DNA of 64,000 nucleotides from Chromatiales bacterium (GCA_003251535.1 QKFD01000122.1:1-64000); one strand, 5' to 3'. Shown: positions 45,443-54,838, numbered from the stretch's first letter. Numbers and translations: made by a program. Notes: a model not told the origin generated them from the sequence alone.

Positions 45443-47209
45443 TTAGTGGGCGTGCGCGGCACCGGCGCCCTTGGGCACGCGGATATCCTCCACCAGCTGC
45501 TGCACCTTCTCCGGCGGGGCCGAGGTGACCGCGGAGATGGCGAAGGCGACGATGAAGTTGAGCACCATACCCACTACACCAATCCCCTCCGGCGAGATGC
45601 CGAACAGCCAGTTCTCCGGCTTGTTCTCCGCCAGCGGGGTGATGAATACACCCTTGAAGTAGAGGATGTAGCCCATGGTGAAGATGAGGCCCACCAGCAT
45701 CCCGGCGATGGCACCTTCACGGTTAATCTTCTTGGAGAAGATCCCCATGAGGATAGCCGGGAAGAGCGATGCCGCCGCTAAGCCGAAGGCAAAGGCCACC
45801 ACCTGGGCGACGAAGCCGGGTGGGTTGTAGCCAAGATAGCCCGCGATCGCCACCGCCACTGCGGCCGCGATACGGCCCGCCATCAGTTCAGACTTTTCGC
45901 TGATGCTGGGCATGACGATGCCCTTCAACAGGTCATGGGAGATGGCGGCAGAGATAACCAGCAACAGACCCGCCGCAGTGGAGAGCGCCGCCGCGATACC
46001 GCCCGCCGCCACTAGGGCGATGACCCAGTTGGGCAGTTTGGCGATCTCTGGGTTGGCCAGCACCATGATGTCACGGTCAACCGTCAGCTCGTTGCCCTTC
46101 CAGCCGAAGCCCTCCGCCTTGGCGGCGAACTCCTTGCTCTTGTCGTTGTAGTACTGGATGCGGCCGTCACCGTTCTTGTCTTCAAACTTGAGCAGACCGG
46201 TGTTTTCCCAACGCTTGAACCAGTCGGGACGGCTATCGTAGGCGAGGGAGCCGGTCTCGGCGCCCACTTCACCCGGCTGCACGGTGGCGTGCAGGTTGTA
46301 ACGGGCCATGGCACCTACAGCCGGAGCGGTGGTGTAGAGCAGGGCGATGAACACCAGTGCCCAACCGGCGGAGGAGCGGGCATCGCGTACCCGCGGCACG
46401 GTGAAGAAGCGGACGATGACGTGGGGCAGACCAGCGGTACCGACCATCAACGCCATGGTGATGGCGAAGGTGTCGATCATGCTTTTACTGCCTTTTGTGT
46501 ACTCCGTGAAACCGAGATCCATCACCACTTGGTTGAGCTTATCGAGGAAGAAGGCATCTCCCCCGGCTACGTGGCCACCCAAGGCGATCTGCGGGATGGG
46601 GTTGCCGGTCACCTGTAGGGCGATGAAGACCGCCGGTACGGTGTAGGCGAAGATAAGCACCACATACTGCGCCACCTGGGTGTAGGTGACCCCCTTCATG
46701 CCGCCGAGCACCGCGTAGAGGAAGACGATACCCATACCGACCAACAGGCCAGTCACGATATCCACCTCTAGGAAGCGGGAGAAGACGATACCCACGCCGC
46801 GCATCTGGCCGGCGACATAGGTGAAGGAGATGAAGATGAGGCAGATGATCGCCACCAGGCGTGCGGCATTGGAGTAGTAACGGTCACCGATGAATTCAGG
46901 CACCGTGAACTTGCCGAACTTGCGCAGGTAGGGGGCGAGCAGCAGCGCCAGCAGCACATAGCCGCCGGTCCACCCCATGAGGTAGACCGAGCCGCCGTAG
47001 CCGAGGAAGGCGATGAGACCGGCCATGGAGATAAAGGAGGCGGCGGACATCCAGTCGGCGCCGGTGGCCATGCCGTTCAGGACCGGGTGGACACCACCGC
47101 CCGCCACATAGAACTCGCCGGTGCTGGCGGCGCGGGCCCAGAAGGCGATGCCGATGTAGAGGACAAAGGTGGCGCCAACAACGATATAAGTTAGGGTTTG
47201 CAGATCCAT
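45443..47209 (-). CDS. Sodium:solute symporter, large subunit (VC_2705-like, ActP-related)
   Basis: A 588-residue membrane transporter of the SSS family with about 13 helices. Markers are ATGADWMSAASFISMAGLIAFLGYGGSVYLMGWTGGY and GTAGLPHVIVRFFTVP, which follow the sodium-symporter signature. Between helices lies a long polar insert carrying DKNGDGRIQYYN, close to an EF-hand calcium loop but with asparagine at position 12. The start at 47209 has GGAG seven bases upstream. It follows the DUF4212 gene by 11 bases. Substrate is probably acetate or a similar short acid, from linkage to acs. Confidence 0.88.
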   Translation of the reverse strand: MDLQTLTYIVVGATFVLYIGIAFWARAASTGEFYVAGGGVHPVLNGMATGADWMSAASFISMAGLIAFLGYGGSVYLMGWTGGYVLLALLLAPYLRKFGKFTVPEFIGDRYYSNAARLVAIICLIFISFTYVAGQMRGVGIVFSRFLEVDIVTGLLVGMGIVFLYAVLGGMKGVTYTQVAQYVVLIFAYTVPAVFIALQVTGNPIPQIALGGHVAGGDAFFLDKLNQVVMDLGFTEYTKGSKSMIDTFAITMALMVGTAGLPHVIVRFFTVPRVRDARSSAGWALVFIALLYTTAPAVGAMARYNLHATVQPGEVGAETGSLAYDSRPDWFKRWENTGLLKFEDKNGDGRIQYYNDKSKEFAAKAEGFGWKGNELTVDRDIMVLANPEIAKLPNWVIALVAAGGIAAALSTAAGLLLVISAAISHDLLKGIVMPSISEKSELMAGRIAAAVAVAIAGYLGYNPPGFVAQVVAFAFGLAAASLFPAILMGIFSKKINREGAIAGMLVGLIFTMGYILYFKGVFITPLAENKPENWLFGISPEGIGVVGMVLNFIVAFAISAVTSAPPEKVQQLVEDIRVPKGAGAAHAH

Positions 47210-47220
47210 GTAGCCGCTCC

Positions 47221-47499
47221 TCAATCTTCTTGGAGATCGAACTCGCGATCGATCTTGTTCATGCGCCAGGCATAGAAAAAGATGAGAGCGACGAATGCGT
47301 AGATGGAGCCCTGCTGAGCGAACCAGAAGCCCAGCTTGTAACCCCCGATGGTGAACTGATTCATGACATCCACCAGCAGGATGCCGAGGCCATAGGAGAC
47401 GACAAACCAGATGATCATGCAGATGAACAACACCTGCAAATTGGCCTTCCAGTAAGCCGCCGCCGTGCGGGACGCGCCCGACGTGTCGGTAGATTGCAT
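47221..47499 (-). CDS. DUF4212 symporter small subunit
   Basis: A 92-residue membrane protein with two hydrophobic helices (LQVLFICMIIWFVVSYGLGILLV and SIYAFVALIFFYAWRM). The AAYWKANL start and the FWFAQQGSIYAF and NKIDREFDL segments are typical of the DUF4212 proteins encoded beside this symporter type. A strong ribosome-binding site (GAGGAGG) precedes the ATG. It is coupled to the large subunit. Confidence 0.87.
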   Translation of the reverse strand: MQSTDTSGASRTAAAYWKANLQVLFICMIIWFVVSYGLGILLVDVMNQFTIGGYKLGFWFAQQGSIYAFVALIFFYAWRMNKIDREFDLQED

Positions 47500-47625
47500 C
47501 GTTGTATCCTCCTCAAGGATGTTGTTGTGTACTGCCCTTCCCCTGTTTCAGCGCCCCACTCCCGGTTCGGGGCGCGCCTCATTGCGGTCGGTGGCAGTTG
47601 GGTGGCCGCACCGACCAGAAGTTGG

Positions 47626-49512
47626 TTACAGCTGGTAGTCCAAGGTGATCTTTGATTGCAGCTTGCGCGCCTGGCGGAACGCCTCTTTCAAGATGCGGCG
47701 ATCCAGCTCATTCAAGGTGTCGGGATCGACGTGGTTGCTGCGCGGCAACCCCTGCTCCACTTGGCGGCGGTGGGTACGCATCCGCAGCAGTTGAATGAAG
47801 TGGTAGGACTCGGCCCAGGCATCCACATCGGCCTGACGCAGCCCCCCTTTGGCGGCCACCGCTTTGAGCCGGGCGACGGTGTTGGTCTCGCTGATGCCGT
47901 GGGCCAGGGCGTAGAGCCGGGCGCCATCGACAAAGGGGGTGAGACCATTGAGTTTGAGATCGAGGGTGTGGGGGTGTTTGCCGCCACTCGATACCACGAA
48001 GTCACGGATGAGCCCTAGCGGTGGGCGATTGCGCAGGGCGTTGGCGGCCATCTGGCGGCGGAAGCGGCTGTTGGGGATCACCTGTTCGGTGAGGCTGCCC
48101 CGCAGCTGTTCGGCGCTGGCCGACTCGCCCCAGAGCAGCCGGAAGTCGAAGAAGATGGTGGCCTTGAGCAGATGTTCCGGGGTGCCCTGATCGATCCAAC
48201 GGCCGAAGCGCTGCTGCCACTCGGTCAGGCTCATGCAGCACTCGGGGTTGCTGGCCATGATGTTGCCCGGACAGAGGGGGAAGCCGCAGGCGTCGAGCGC
48301 CTCATTGACCCGGCGCGCCAGCGGCATCAGCTTGGCCCGCACCGCATCGGCGCTCTCCCCCGGTGGCAGCTCAAAGATGATGCCGTTGTCCTGATCGGTC
48401 CGCAGTGTCTGCTCATGCCGCCCCTCGCTGCCGAAGGCGAGCCAGCCAAAGAGGACGCCAGGGTCGTGCTCCGCCAGGATGAGGTTCAGGACCCGCTGGG
48501 TGAGGCTGTCATTGAGGGCGGTGAGGATCTGGGTCAGCTGCTCTACCGAGGCGCCTTGGGCCAGCATCTGGTCGATGAGGCGGTGGACATCCTGCTCCAG
48601 ACCAGATAGCTCATCTACGCTGCGGGCGTGGGCGATGGAGCGGGAGAGACTCACCAGGCCCACCCGCTGCAAGGAGAATAGGTCCCGCTCGGAGAGCACA
48701 CCAATCAATCGCTCCCGCTCTACTACGCAGATGTGGCCAAAGCCCTTTTGGGCCATCAGCCGGGCGGCGTCGCAGGCGAGAGTCGCGGGGGGGAGGGTGA
48801 TGGGTGCGGGGGTCATCACCTCATGAATGGGTGCTTCGAGCGGGATCTGGGGTAGCACCACCCGGGAGAGCACATCGTGCAGGGTGAAGATGCCGAGGGG
48901 ACGCCGCTCGCCATCGACCACGCCGATGGAACCCACCCGCTCGCGCTGCATGGTTTCGAGCGCGCTGCGGATGGAGACCGATGGGCCGCAGGTGATGGGC
49001 TGGCGTCGCACCAAGGTGCCGAGGGGGGTGCTAAGAGAGTCTTCGGAGACCCGCGAGGCGGAGCTGGCCTGGACCCCCTTTAGGGCGTTATCCAGGAGAT
49101 TGGCCAACCGGCGGGTGGCGAAGTCGTGAAAGACGGCGCTCTTGTTGAGTAGCTCATCGAACTCATCGCGGGAGAGTTCAAAGCAGAAGGTGTCCTCCAC
49201 CGCCCGTTGGGTGAGGCGCACCGGGCGGCGGGAGAGCAGGGCGCCCACCGGGAAGCACTCACCGGCGGTCAGCTCCCAGGCACTCTCACTGCTGTCGCTG
49301 GCGTCCGCTTCGCCGCGGACCCGGCCCTGTTTGATGATGTAGAAGCGGTCGGCCGGACCGGAGTCGGGGCCAACGATCACCTCGCCATGGTTGTAGAAGG
49401 CGAGCTTCAGACGCTTGGCCATAAACTCCAGATGGGCCGGCGCCATCTGATCGAAGGGCGCGTGCTGCCGCAGGAAGTCAGTAATAGGGCCGAGCGAGCT
49501 GTTGATCATCAT
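47626..49512 (-). CDS. cNMP-binding/CBS/DUF294 nucleotidyltransferase-like sensor 2
   Basis: A 628-residue sensor with the same domains as its paralogs: cNMP-binding (FDQMAPAHLEFMAKRLKLAF), CBS pair, GlnD-like domain (AFGSEGRHEQTLRTDQDNG), and C-terminal DUF294. It is closer to sensor 3 than to sensor 1. It starts with ATG-ATG at 49512 and has no obvious ribosome-binding site directly upstream. Upstream lie a sigma-54 promoter match (49557-49572) and palindromes (49634-49684). Its transcript probably continues into the DUF4212-symporter pair 126 bp downstream. Confidence 0.85.
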   Translation of the reverse strand: MMINSSLGPITDFLRQHAPFDQMAPAHLEFMAKRLKLAFYNHGEVIVGPDSGPADRFYIIKQGRVRGEADASDSSESAWELTAGECFPVGALLSRRPVRLTQRAVEDTFCFELSRDEFDELLNKSAVFHDFATRRLANLLDNALKGVQASSASRVSEDSLSTPLGTLVRRQPITCGPSVSIRSALETMQRERVGSIGVVDGERRPLGIFTLHDVLSRVVLPQIPLEAPIHEVMTPAPITLPPATLACDAARLMAQKGFGHICVVERERLIGVLSERDLFSLQRVGLVSLSRSIAHARSVDELSGLEQDVHRLIDQMLAQGASVEQLTQILTALNDSLTQRVLNLILAEHDPGVLFGWLAFGSEGRHEQTLRTDQDNGIIFELPPGESADAVRAKLMPLARRVNEALDACGFPLCPGNIMASNPECCMSLTEWQQRFGRWIDQGTPEHLLKATIFFDFRLLWGESASAEQLRGSLTEQVIPNSRFRRQMAANALRNRPPLGLIRDFVVSSGGKHPHTLDLKLNGLTPFVDGARLYALAHGISETNTVARLKAVAAKGGLRQADVDAWAESYHFIQLLRMRTHRRQVEQGLPRSNHVDPDTLNELDRRILKEAFRQARKLQSKITLDYQL

Positions 49513-49556
49513 CGGAGTCGTGCCGGATCGGGTTGGTGTTACGTGCCTCCTATGTC

Positions 49557-49572
49557 TGCAATTCCTTTGCCA
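49557..49572 (-). promoter_or_regulatory. Sigma-54 promoter for sensor 2
   Basis: On the minus strand TGGCA-AAGGAA-TTGCA matches the -24/-12 consensus TGGCAC-N5-TTGCA, with exact GG-to-GC spacing. The predicted transcript starts near 49546, about 34 nt before the ATG at 49512. The dyads at 49634-49684 fall about 90-140 bp upstream of the start, where an enhancer-binding protein would bind. Confidence 0.65.
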
Positions 49573-49633
49573 TTATTGAATTTCTAATGAATTCAGATGG
49601 ATGACTCGTTGGTGGGTGTTTCGTTGGGGGGGT

Positions 49634-49684
49634 GGGTGTTACGTGGGGTAACACCCATACTGTTACGAGGGGAAACGGTAACAG
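49634..49684. promoter_or_regulatory. Paired TGTTAC/GTAACA palindromes upstream of sensor 2
   Basis: TGTTAC-N5-GTAACA (49637-49653, extended by GGG/CCC to 49634-49656) is followed by CTGTTAC-N11-GTAACAG (49660-49684). A further GGTGTTACGTG copy lies at 49536-49546. The repeated core suggests binding sites for one regulator. The first dyad could also fold as a terminator for the upstream actP gene. Confidence 0.55.
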
Positions 49685-49706
49685 GAGAGACCCCCTCCAG
49701 CGGGGG

Positions 49707-51587
49707 CTAGTGGGCAGTGGCCCCTTCGGCGTGGATGCCGGTGGTTTGGCGCACATGTAGCTCATCCCAGCGCAGTTCAGCACGGCGGTCGCGGAACAGT
49801 AGCGAGCCGAGAATGACCCCTAAAAAGCCGATGGGGATGGAGATGATCCCCGGATTCTTGAGGGAGATGAGCGGTGCCCGTAGCCCCACGAGGGAGCGCT
49901 CTTGGCCGGCATAGCGGGCGAGGGTGGTGGCCGCGGTTTGGCAGCGCTGGGTCAGCTCGGCCTGCTCGTTGAGCCGTTGGGGGCGGGTCTCGGCGTCGGC
50001 CTGGAGCAGCTGCTGGCCCAATATCTCCTGTTGCGCTGCGCAGTGGGTGAGGGTGGCCTGGGCCGCCTGGGTGAGCGGCAGGGGGTAGGTCATGTTAGGG
50101 GAGATCAGCACCAGACCAATGGCGCTGCCCGCCCCTAGGGCCATGCCCAGTACCACCCCGCCGGTGTTGCAGCGGCGCCAGTAGAGGGTCAGGAGGGTCG
50201 CTGGGAGGTTGCTGGAGGCGGCGACGGCAAAGGCCATGCCCACCAAGTGGGCCACATTTTGCCCCTTGGCCAAGATGCCGATGGTGATGGCCAGCAGGCC
50301 GACGCCAAGGGAGGCGATGCGGGCCGCCGTCACCTGTCGTTGTGGGGTGGCGCGCTCCCCCTCGATGACCCCTACATAGATGTCATGGGCGATGGCTGAG
50401 GCCGAGGCCAGCACCAGTCCGGCCACCACGGCGACGATGGTGGCAAAGGCGACCGCCGCGACGAAGGCGAGGAGTAGGTTTCCCAACAGGGCGTTGGCCC
50501 CGCCCCCCAAATACTGCGCCAGTAGGGGGGCGGCCAGGTTGCCGCCACTATCTACCGCGCTGATCTCTGCTGCCCCAACATGGATGGCCGCCCCCAGACC
50601 GAGGAACAGGGTGAGCAGATAGAATCCGCCGATGATCACCATCGCCCATACCACTGAGCGGCGCGCCTCCTGGGCGGTGGGGACGGTGAAGAAGCGCATC
50701 AGGATGTGGGGTAGGCCGGCGGTGCCGAAGATCAGGGCCAGGCCTAGGGAGATCTGATCGATGGGGTCGTGTAGAAACAGCCCCGGCTCCAAGAAGCGCT
50801 GCCCCAACGCCTCAGGCCCTAGGTGGGCCGCCTCCCCACCCAACAGCTGAGCCACCTGGGTTTGGACCTTGGGGTCGTTGACCACCGCGGCCAAGAAGTC
50901 AGGGAGGCTAAAGCCGTAGGGGGCCCAGACCAGCACCACCAACACCAGCGAGGCGCTGACCAGCAGCACGGCCTTGACGATCTGGACCCAGGTGGTGGCC
51001 ACCATGCCGCCAAAGACCACATAGGCGAGCATCAAGATGCCCACCGCCAGTACCGAGATCTCATAGTCGATGCCGATGAGGCTCTTCACCAAGACGCCCC
51101 CGCCCACCATCTGGGCCGTGAGGTAGAACACCGAGACGGTGAGGGTGGCGAGGGCGGCGGCGATCTTGGCGGTTTTGGGGTCGTTGCGGAAGGCGAGGAG
51201 GTCACCGAGGGTGTACTTGCCGATGTTGCGGCACGGTTCGGCGATCACCAGTAGGACGGTGACATAGGCCACCAGGAAACCTACTGAGTAGAGGAAGCCG
51301 TCGTAGCCATAGAGCGAGATGAGGCCGGCGATGCCGAGAAAGGAGGCCGCGGAGAGGTAGTCGCCCGCGATGGCCCAGCCGTTCTGGAGGCCGCTGATGG
51401 AGCGGCCCGCGGCATAGAAGCCCTCAGCGGAGGTGATCCGTTTGGCGGCCCAGTAGGTGACAAAGAGGGTGATGGCGATGATGGCGCCGAAGAGGGCGAG
51501 GGTCAGCCAGCGATATTCAGCGGCTACCACCCCCGCGGCCAGGGCCGGCGCTGGGGCAATTAGTGGGAGTAGGGCGAGGCGTCTCAT
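49707..51587 (-). CDS. actP: Acetate permease ActP-like sodium:solute symporter
   Basis: A 626-residue SSS-family transporter with about 13-14 helices and an N-terminal signal-like segment (LLPLIAPAPALA). Markers are GWAIAGDYLSAASFLGIAGLISLYGYDG, the VGGGVLVKSLIGIDYE segment, GTAGLPHILMRFFTVP and the ASSNLPATLLTLYWRR motif. E. coli ActP has 549 residues. Much of the extra length is a polar, Gln-rich insert near the C-terminus (about 500-590, QQEILGQQLLQADAETRPQR). It is coupled to the DUF485 gene by an ATGA overlap, as actP is to yjcH. Acetate is the likely substrate. Confidence 0.88.
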   Translation of the reverse strand: MRRLALLPLIAPAPALAAGVVAAEYRWLTLALFGAIIAITLFVTYWAAKRITSAEGFYAAGRSISGLQNGWAIAGDYLSAASFLGIAGLISLYGYDGFLYSVGFLVAYVTVLLVIAEPCRNIGKYTLGDLLAFRNDPKTAKIAAALATLTVSVFYLTAQMVGGGVLVKSLIGIDYEISVLAVGILMLAYVVFGGMVATTWVQIVKAVLLVSASLVLVVLVWAPYGFSLPDFLAAVVNDPKVQTQVAQLLGGEAAHLGPEALGQRFLEPGLFLHDPIDQISLGLALIFGTAGLPHILMRFFTVPTAQEARRSVVWAMVIIGGFYLLTLFLGLGAAIHVGAAEISAVDSGGNLAAPLLAQYLGGGANALLGNLLLAFVAAVAFATIVAVVAGLVLASASAIAHDIYVGVIEGERATPQRQVTAARIASLGVGLLAITIGILAKGQNVAHLVGMAFAVAASSNLPATLLTLYWRRCNTGGVVLGMALGAGSAIGLVLISPNMTYPLPLTQAAQATLTHCAAQQEILGQQLLQADAETRPQRLNEQAELTQRCQTAATTLARYAGQERSLVGLRAPLISLKNPGIISIPIGFLGVILGSLLFRDRRAELRWDELHVRQTTGIHAEGATAH

Positions 51588-51913
51588 GGAGGTAACTCTT
51601 GAAAGCGGTGGGCCTGTTGGATCAGCTCTTGGGCGAGGAGATCAAACTCGCGGTTGGCCCGCCGTACGTAGAGGATGGCGATCCCCCAGGCCACAAGGAA
51701 CTCGGCAAAGGCGAGCAGTAGGCCCACATTGAGTACCCCCCACACCTGGAGGGCGAAGAGGGGCCGGAGGTAGGCGGCGCCGATGGGGAGTAGAAGGTAG
51801 CAGGTCACTGAAAAGAGCATGGCGCCCCACAGCAGGCGGCGCTTCTTGCGGCGCAGTGCCAAGAAGCGGGGATCGGCGGCGATGGCGCCCCAGTTGATCT
51901 GCGGTTGGCCCAT
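51584..51913 (-). CDS. DUF485 membrane protein (YjcH-like)
   Basis: A 109-residue membrane protein with two helices (LLWGAMLFSVTCYLLLPIGAAYL and LNVGLLLAFAEFLVAWGIAILYV) and a charged C-terminus (RRANREFDLLAQ). DUF485 proteins are encoded beside acetate permeases, where YjcH is a small accessory. The start at 51913 gives MGQPQINWGAIAADPRFLALRRKKRR, a typical N-terminus. It overlaps actP by four bases. Confidence 0.85.
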   Translation of the reverse strand: MGQPQINWGAIAADPRFLALRRKKRRLLWGAMLFSVTCYLLLPIGAAYLRPLFALQVWGVLNVGLLLAFAEFLVAWGIAILYVRRANREFDLLAQELIQQAHRFQELPP

Positions 51914-52007
51914 GGGTATCCGACCTCGGTAAGCAGGGGGGGGAGGGGTCACGGGTGCCGAGCCATCGCCCGGGCGGAAGGCTCAGCAGCGGCTCGCTCC
52001 CCGATCT

Positions 52008-53885
52008 TCAAAACTGAAAAAAGGTCTCCAATTTTGTCTGTAACTTGCGTGCCTGGCGGAAGGTCTCTTTGAGGATACGGCGCTCCAGGTCGTTGAGCTG
52101 ATCGGGATCTACCCGATTGGTCATGCTGTGGCCGGCACGGGCGGCGGCCTGCTGGCGGCGCAGGCGCAGTAGCTGGAGGAAGAGAAAGCCCTGTACCCAG
52201 CCCTCTACCGTTGCCTCCTCCAACTGCCATTTCCGCCCGGCGGCCCGCAGCCGCTCTACGGTGCCACTCTCCTGGAGCCCGGCGGCCAGGGCAAAGATGC
52301 GGGCGGCATCGACGAAGGGGGTGATGCCCTTAAGTTTGAGATCGAGGCTGTGGGGCTGCTCGGCGTCATCCTCTACCACAAAGTCGCGCACCAGGCCGAG
52401 GGGGGGGCGGTGGCGCAGGGCATTTTCCACCAGGCGTTTGAGGAAGGCGCGGTGGTCGCGCGGGACCTGTGCCAGCCAGCCCTTTAGTTCCTCCACTGGT
52501 TCACCTGGGCCATGGAGGGGGCGTAGGTCGAAGTAGATGGCGGCGTTGATGAGGTGTTGGGGCCCCCCCTCCTCAATCCAGGCCAGAAAGCGACGGCGCC
52601 ACTCCTGGAGCGAGAGGCAACAGGCGGGATTACTCGCCATCACGCGGCCAGGACAGAGTGGAAAGCCGACCTGGGCCAAGGCCGTGTTGATGCGCTGGGC
52701 GAGGGGGAGTAGCTCCTGGCGCACCTCCTCGTCGCTACGGCCGGGAGGGGACTGGAACAGGATGCCGTTGTCTTGATCGGTCTTTAGCGTCTGCTCTAAC
52801 CGCCCCTCACTACCGAAGGCGAGCCAGGTGTAGGGGACGCTAGGGCGGCCCAGCTCCTGCTCGCAGAGGTGAATGACACGGCGGGTGATCTGGTCGTTGA
52901 GGGTGGTGACTATCTGCTGGATCTGCTCCATGGAGGCGCCCTGGGCCAGCACCTGTTCTACCAGGCGATAGCGCTCCTGCGCCAGTTCGGCCAGCCCCTC
53001 GATGCTCTCTGCCCGGGCCACGGAGCGGGAGAGGCTCACCAGCCCCACCCGTTGCAGGGAGAAGAGGTCCCGTTCAGAGACCACCCCCGTCAGGCGCCCT
53101 TCATCGACTATCAGTAGGTGCCCCATACCGTGTTGCACCATGATGCGTGCGGCTTCGTAGGCGTAGGCGCTGGAGGGGAGGGCGATGGGGGCGCGGGTCA
53201 TGACACCCTCAATGGGCTGTTCCAACCCCTGACCACCGAGGGCGATGCGCGCCAGGATGTCGTGCAGCGTAAAGATACCCACGGGCCGCTCGCCCTCCAC
53301 CACCACGATACTGCCGACACGCTCGTGCTCCATCAGCCGTAGGGCAAAGCGCAGCGCCGCCGTGGGGGGGCAGGTGACTGGTGGCCGTCGCACCAAGGCG
53401 TGCAATGGGGTGTTGAGCGACTCCTCGGCCACAGCATTGGCCGAGCCGGCTTGGGCCCCCTTCAAGGCGTTGTCCAGCAAGGCGGCGAGGCGGCGGGTGC
53501 AGAAGTCGTGGAATACCGGGCTCTGGGCCAGGAGCCGATCAAAACCCTCCCGCGCCAGCTCGAAACAGAAGGTATCCTCCACCGCCCGCTGGATCAGGCG
53601 TACTGGGCGGCGACCCAGCAGCGCCCCCACCGGGAAGCACTCACCGGGGGTCAGCTCCCAGGCCCCACCGCTCTCGCCGCCACTCTCCCCGCGTACCCGC
53701 CCCTGCTGGATGATGAAGAAGCGATCGGCTGGGCCCTCGGCCGGTCCGATGATCACCTCACCTCGGCCGTAAAAGGCCAGCTTCAGACGCCTGGCGAGAA
53801 ACTCCAGGTGGGGGGCGGTCATCTGATCGAAGGGGGCGTGGCGGCGAAGGAATTCGATGACGGGGAGCAGCGGGGTGTCGTTCAT
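52008..53885 (-). CDS. cNMP-binding/CBS/DUF294 nucleotidyltransferase-like sensor 3
   Basis: A 625-residue sensor with the same four-part domain order as sensors 1 and 2. The NTase motif is AFGSEGRLEQTLKTDQDNG. Much of it aligns closely with sensor 2, for instance FLRRHAPFDQMTAPHLEFLARRLKLAF. It is the first gene of the block in the direction of transcription and is followed by DUF485 and actP. A TTG at 53897 is an alternative start; neither has a strong ribosome-binding site. It probably controls or modifies the transporter or Acs, but no partner has been identified. Confidence 0.84.
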   Translation of the reverse strand: MNDTPLLPVIEFLRRHAPFDQMTAPHLEFLARRLKLAFYGRGEVIIGPAEGPADRFFIIQQGRVRGESGGESGGAWELTPGECFPVGALLGRRPVRLIQRAVEDTFCFELAREGFDRLLAQSPVFHDFCTRRLAALLDNALKGAQAGSANAVAEESLNTPLHALVRRPPVTCPPTAALRFALRLMEHERVGSIVVVEGERPVGIFTLHDILARIALGGQGLEQPIEGVMTRAPIALPSSAYAYEAARIMVQHGMGHLLIVDEGRLTGVVSERDLFSLQRVGLVSLSRSVARAESIEGLAELAQERYRLVEQVLAQGASMEQIQQIVTTLNDQITRRVIHLCEQELGRPSVPYTWLAFGSEGRLEQTLKTDQDNGILFQSPPGRSDEEVRQELLPLAQRINTALAQVGFPLCPGRVMASNPACCLSLQEWRRRFLAWIEEGGPQHLINAAIYFDLRPLHGPGEPVEELKGWLAQVPRDHRAFLKRLVENALRHRPPLGLVRDFVVEDDAEQPHSLDLKLKGITPFVDAARIFALAAGLQESGTVERLRAAGRKWQLEEATVEGWVQGFLFLQLLRLRRQQAAARAGHSMTNRVDPDQLNDLERRILKETFRQARKLQTKLETFFQF

Positions 53886-53989
53886 TGGTAGCTTCAATGC
53901 TTTCCGTTGTGACTATTAGAAAACATCGCTTGGCCTAAGACCAGTCCCCCCGGTGGCTGATCTTGCTGGTCTCAGGGCAGGGCTACCCC

Positions 53990-54016
53990 TCGCCCCGCAG
54001 ATGACCTACGGGGCGA
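53990..54016 (-). other. Hairpin between PilZ gene and sensor 3
   Basis: TCGCCCCG (53990-53997) and CGGGGCGA (54009-54016) form a perfect 8-bp stem with an 11-nt loop. It is a candidate end of the PilZ transcript. The surrounding 206 bp show no other feature. Confidence 0.4.
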
Positions 54017-54091
54017 CTCTTATCGCTAAGGGGGGACAAGGGCGGAGGTTCGTTCCCCAGCGCGGGAGGCGGGGTGGGGCGGGCGCTGGCT

Positions 54092-54838
54092 TTACCCCTG
54101 CATCATGCGGCGGCGCTCCAGCTCTGTGCGGTGGATGAAGCGCTGGATGGCGGCACATTGGCGGTTATCCAGATGGAGGAACATGCAACCCACCCGGTAG
54201 GTGCTGCCCTCTTCATGGTGCTGGGTGGCAAAGCGGTTGCGGATCTGCATATCGGCGACGATCTCCTCGCCGGTGGGCAGCTCCACCCGCACCTCGCGGA
54301 TCACACTCCCGGGCTCCCAGGGGAAGTCGCTCGCCTTCGGCTCCAGCAGACCTACCCCGCCGATGCTGATATCCAGCACCGGGGCCTCCACCTGCTCCCC
54401 CTCTTCGCTGGTGAATATGCAGCGCAGACGGGTGGCGGTGGGGGTGGTGATGCGATAGAACTCCCGCCGCTGGATCCGTACCAATGAGTCGGGCAGGAGG
54501 GCGATGAAGGCGGGGGCATCCTCGTAGTCAATGGCAATCAGGTGCTCCAGGCGGAACTGCACCCGCACCTGGCGGTGGCTGGCAACGGCCACCGCTTGCC
54601 GCTGTGCCAGCAGCCGGCGATTGATCTGTTCATCGGGGCCATAGTCGAGGATCACCCGCCCGGTGCCCTCCTCTACCGCGAGCACGCTGGTGAGGAGAAA
54701 CTCTCTGCCATTGTCGAAGTAGGCGGAGATGAGCTGGTGATCACGGGCCAGTTCCCGCAGGATGCGTTGGATCTCGGTGCGGTCGTAGATCCGGAACTTC
54801 TCTAGATCGAGGTCGGGAATGTCGAGCTTGGCTTCCAA
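54092..54838 (-). CDS. YcgR-like PilZ-domain protein 1
   Basis: A 248-residue cytosolic c-di-GMP receptor candidate. An N-terminal YcgR-type domain (about 15-120) is followed by a PilZ domain with RIQRREFYRI and DISIGGVGL, which give the RxxxR and D/NxSxxG c-di-GMP motifs. Proteins of this shape brake flagellar motors or control other outputs. The start is TTG at 54838, since the frame has no later methionine near the N-terminus. It lies 13 bp after the second PilZ gene and was probably made by tandem duplication. Confidence 0.83.
   Translation of the reverse strand: MEAKLDIPDLDLEKFRIYDRTEIQRILRELARDHQLISAYFDNGREFLLTSVLAVEEGTGRVILDYGPDEQINRRLLAQRQAVAVASHRQVRVQFRLEHLIAIDYEDAPAFIALLPDSLVRIQRREFYRITTPTATRLRCIFTSEEGEQVEAPVLDISIGGVGLLEPKASDFPWEPGSVIREVRVELPTGEEIVADMQIRNRFATQHHEEGSTYRVGCMFLHLDNRQCAAIQRFIHRTELERRRMMQG

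Noticed and set aside
47626-53885. Long stretches of similarity between 47.6-49.5 and 52.0-53.9 kb that could look like an assembly duplication
   Set aside because: The two DUF294 proteins differ at many positions and have different neighbours, so they are diverged paralogs.
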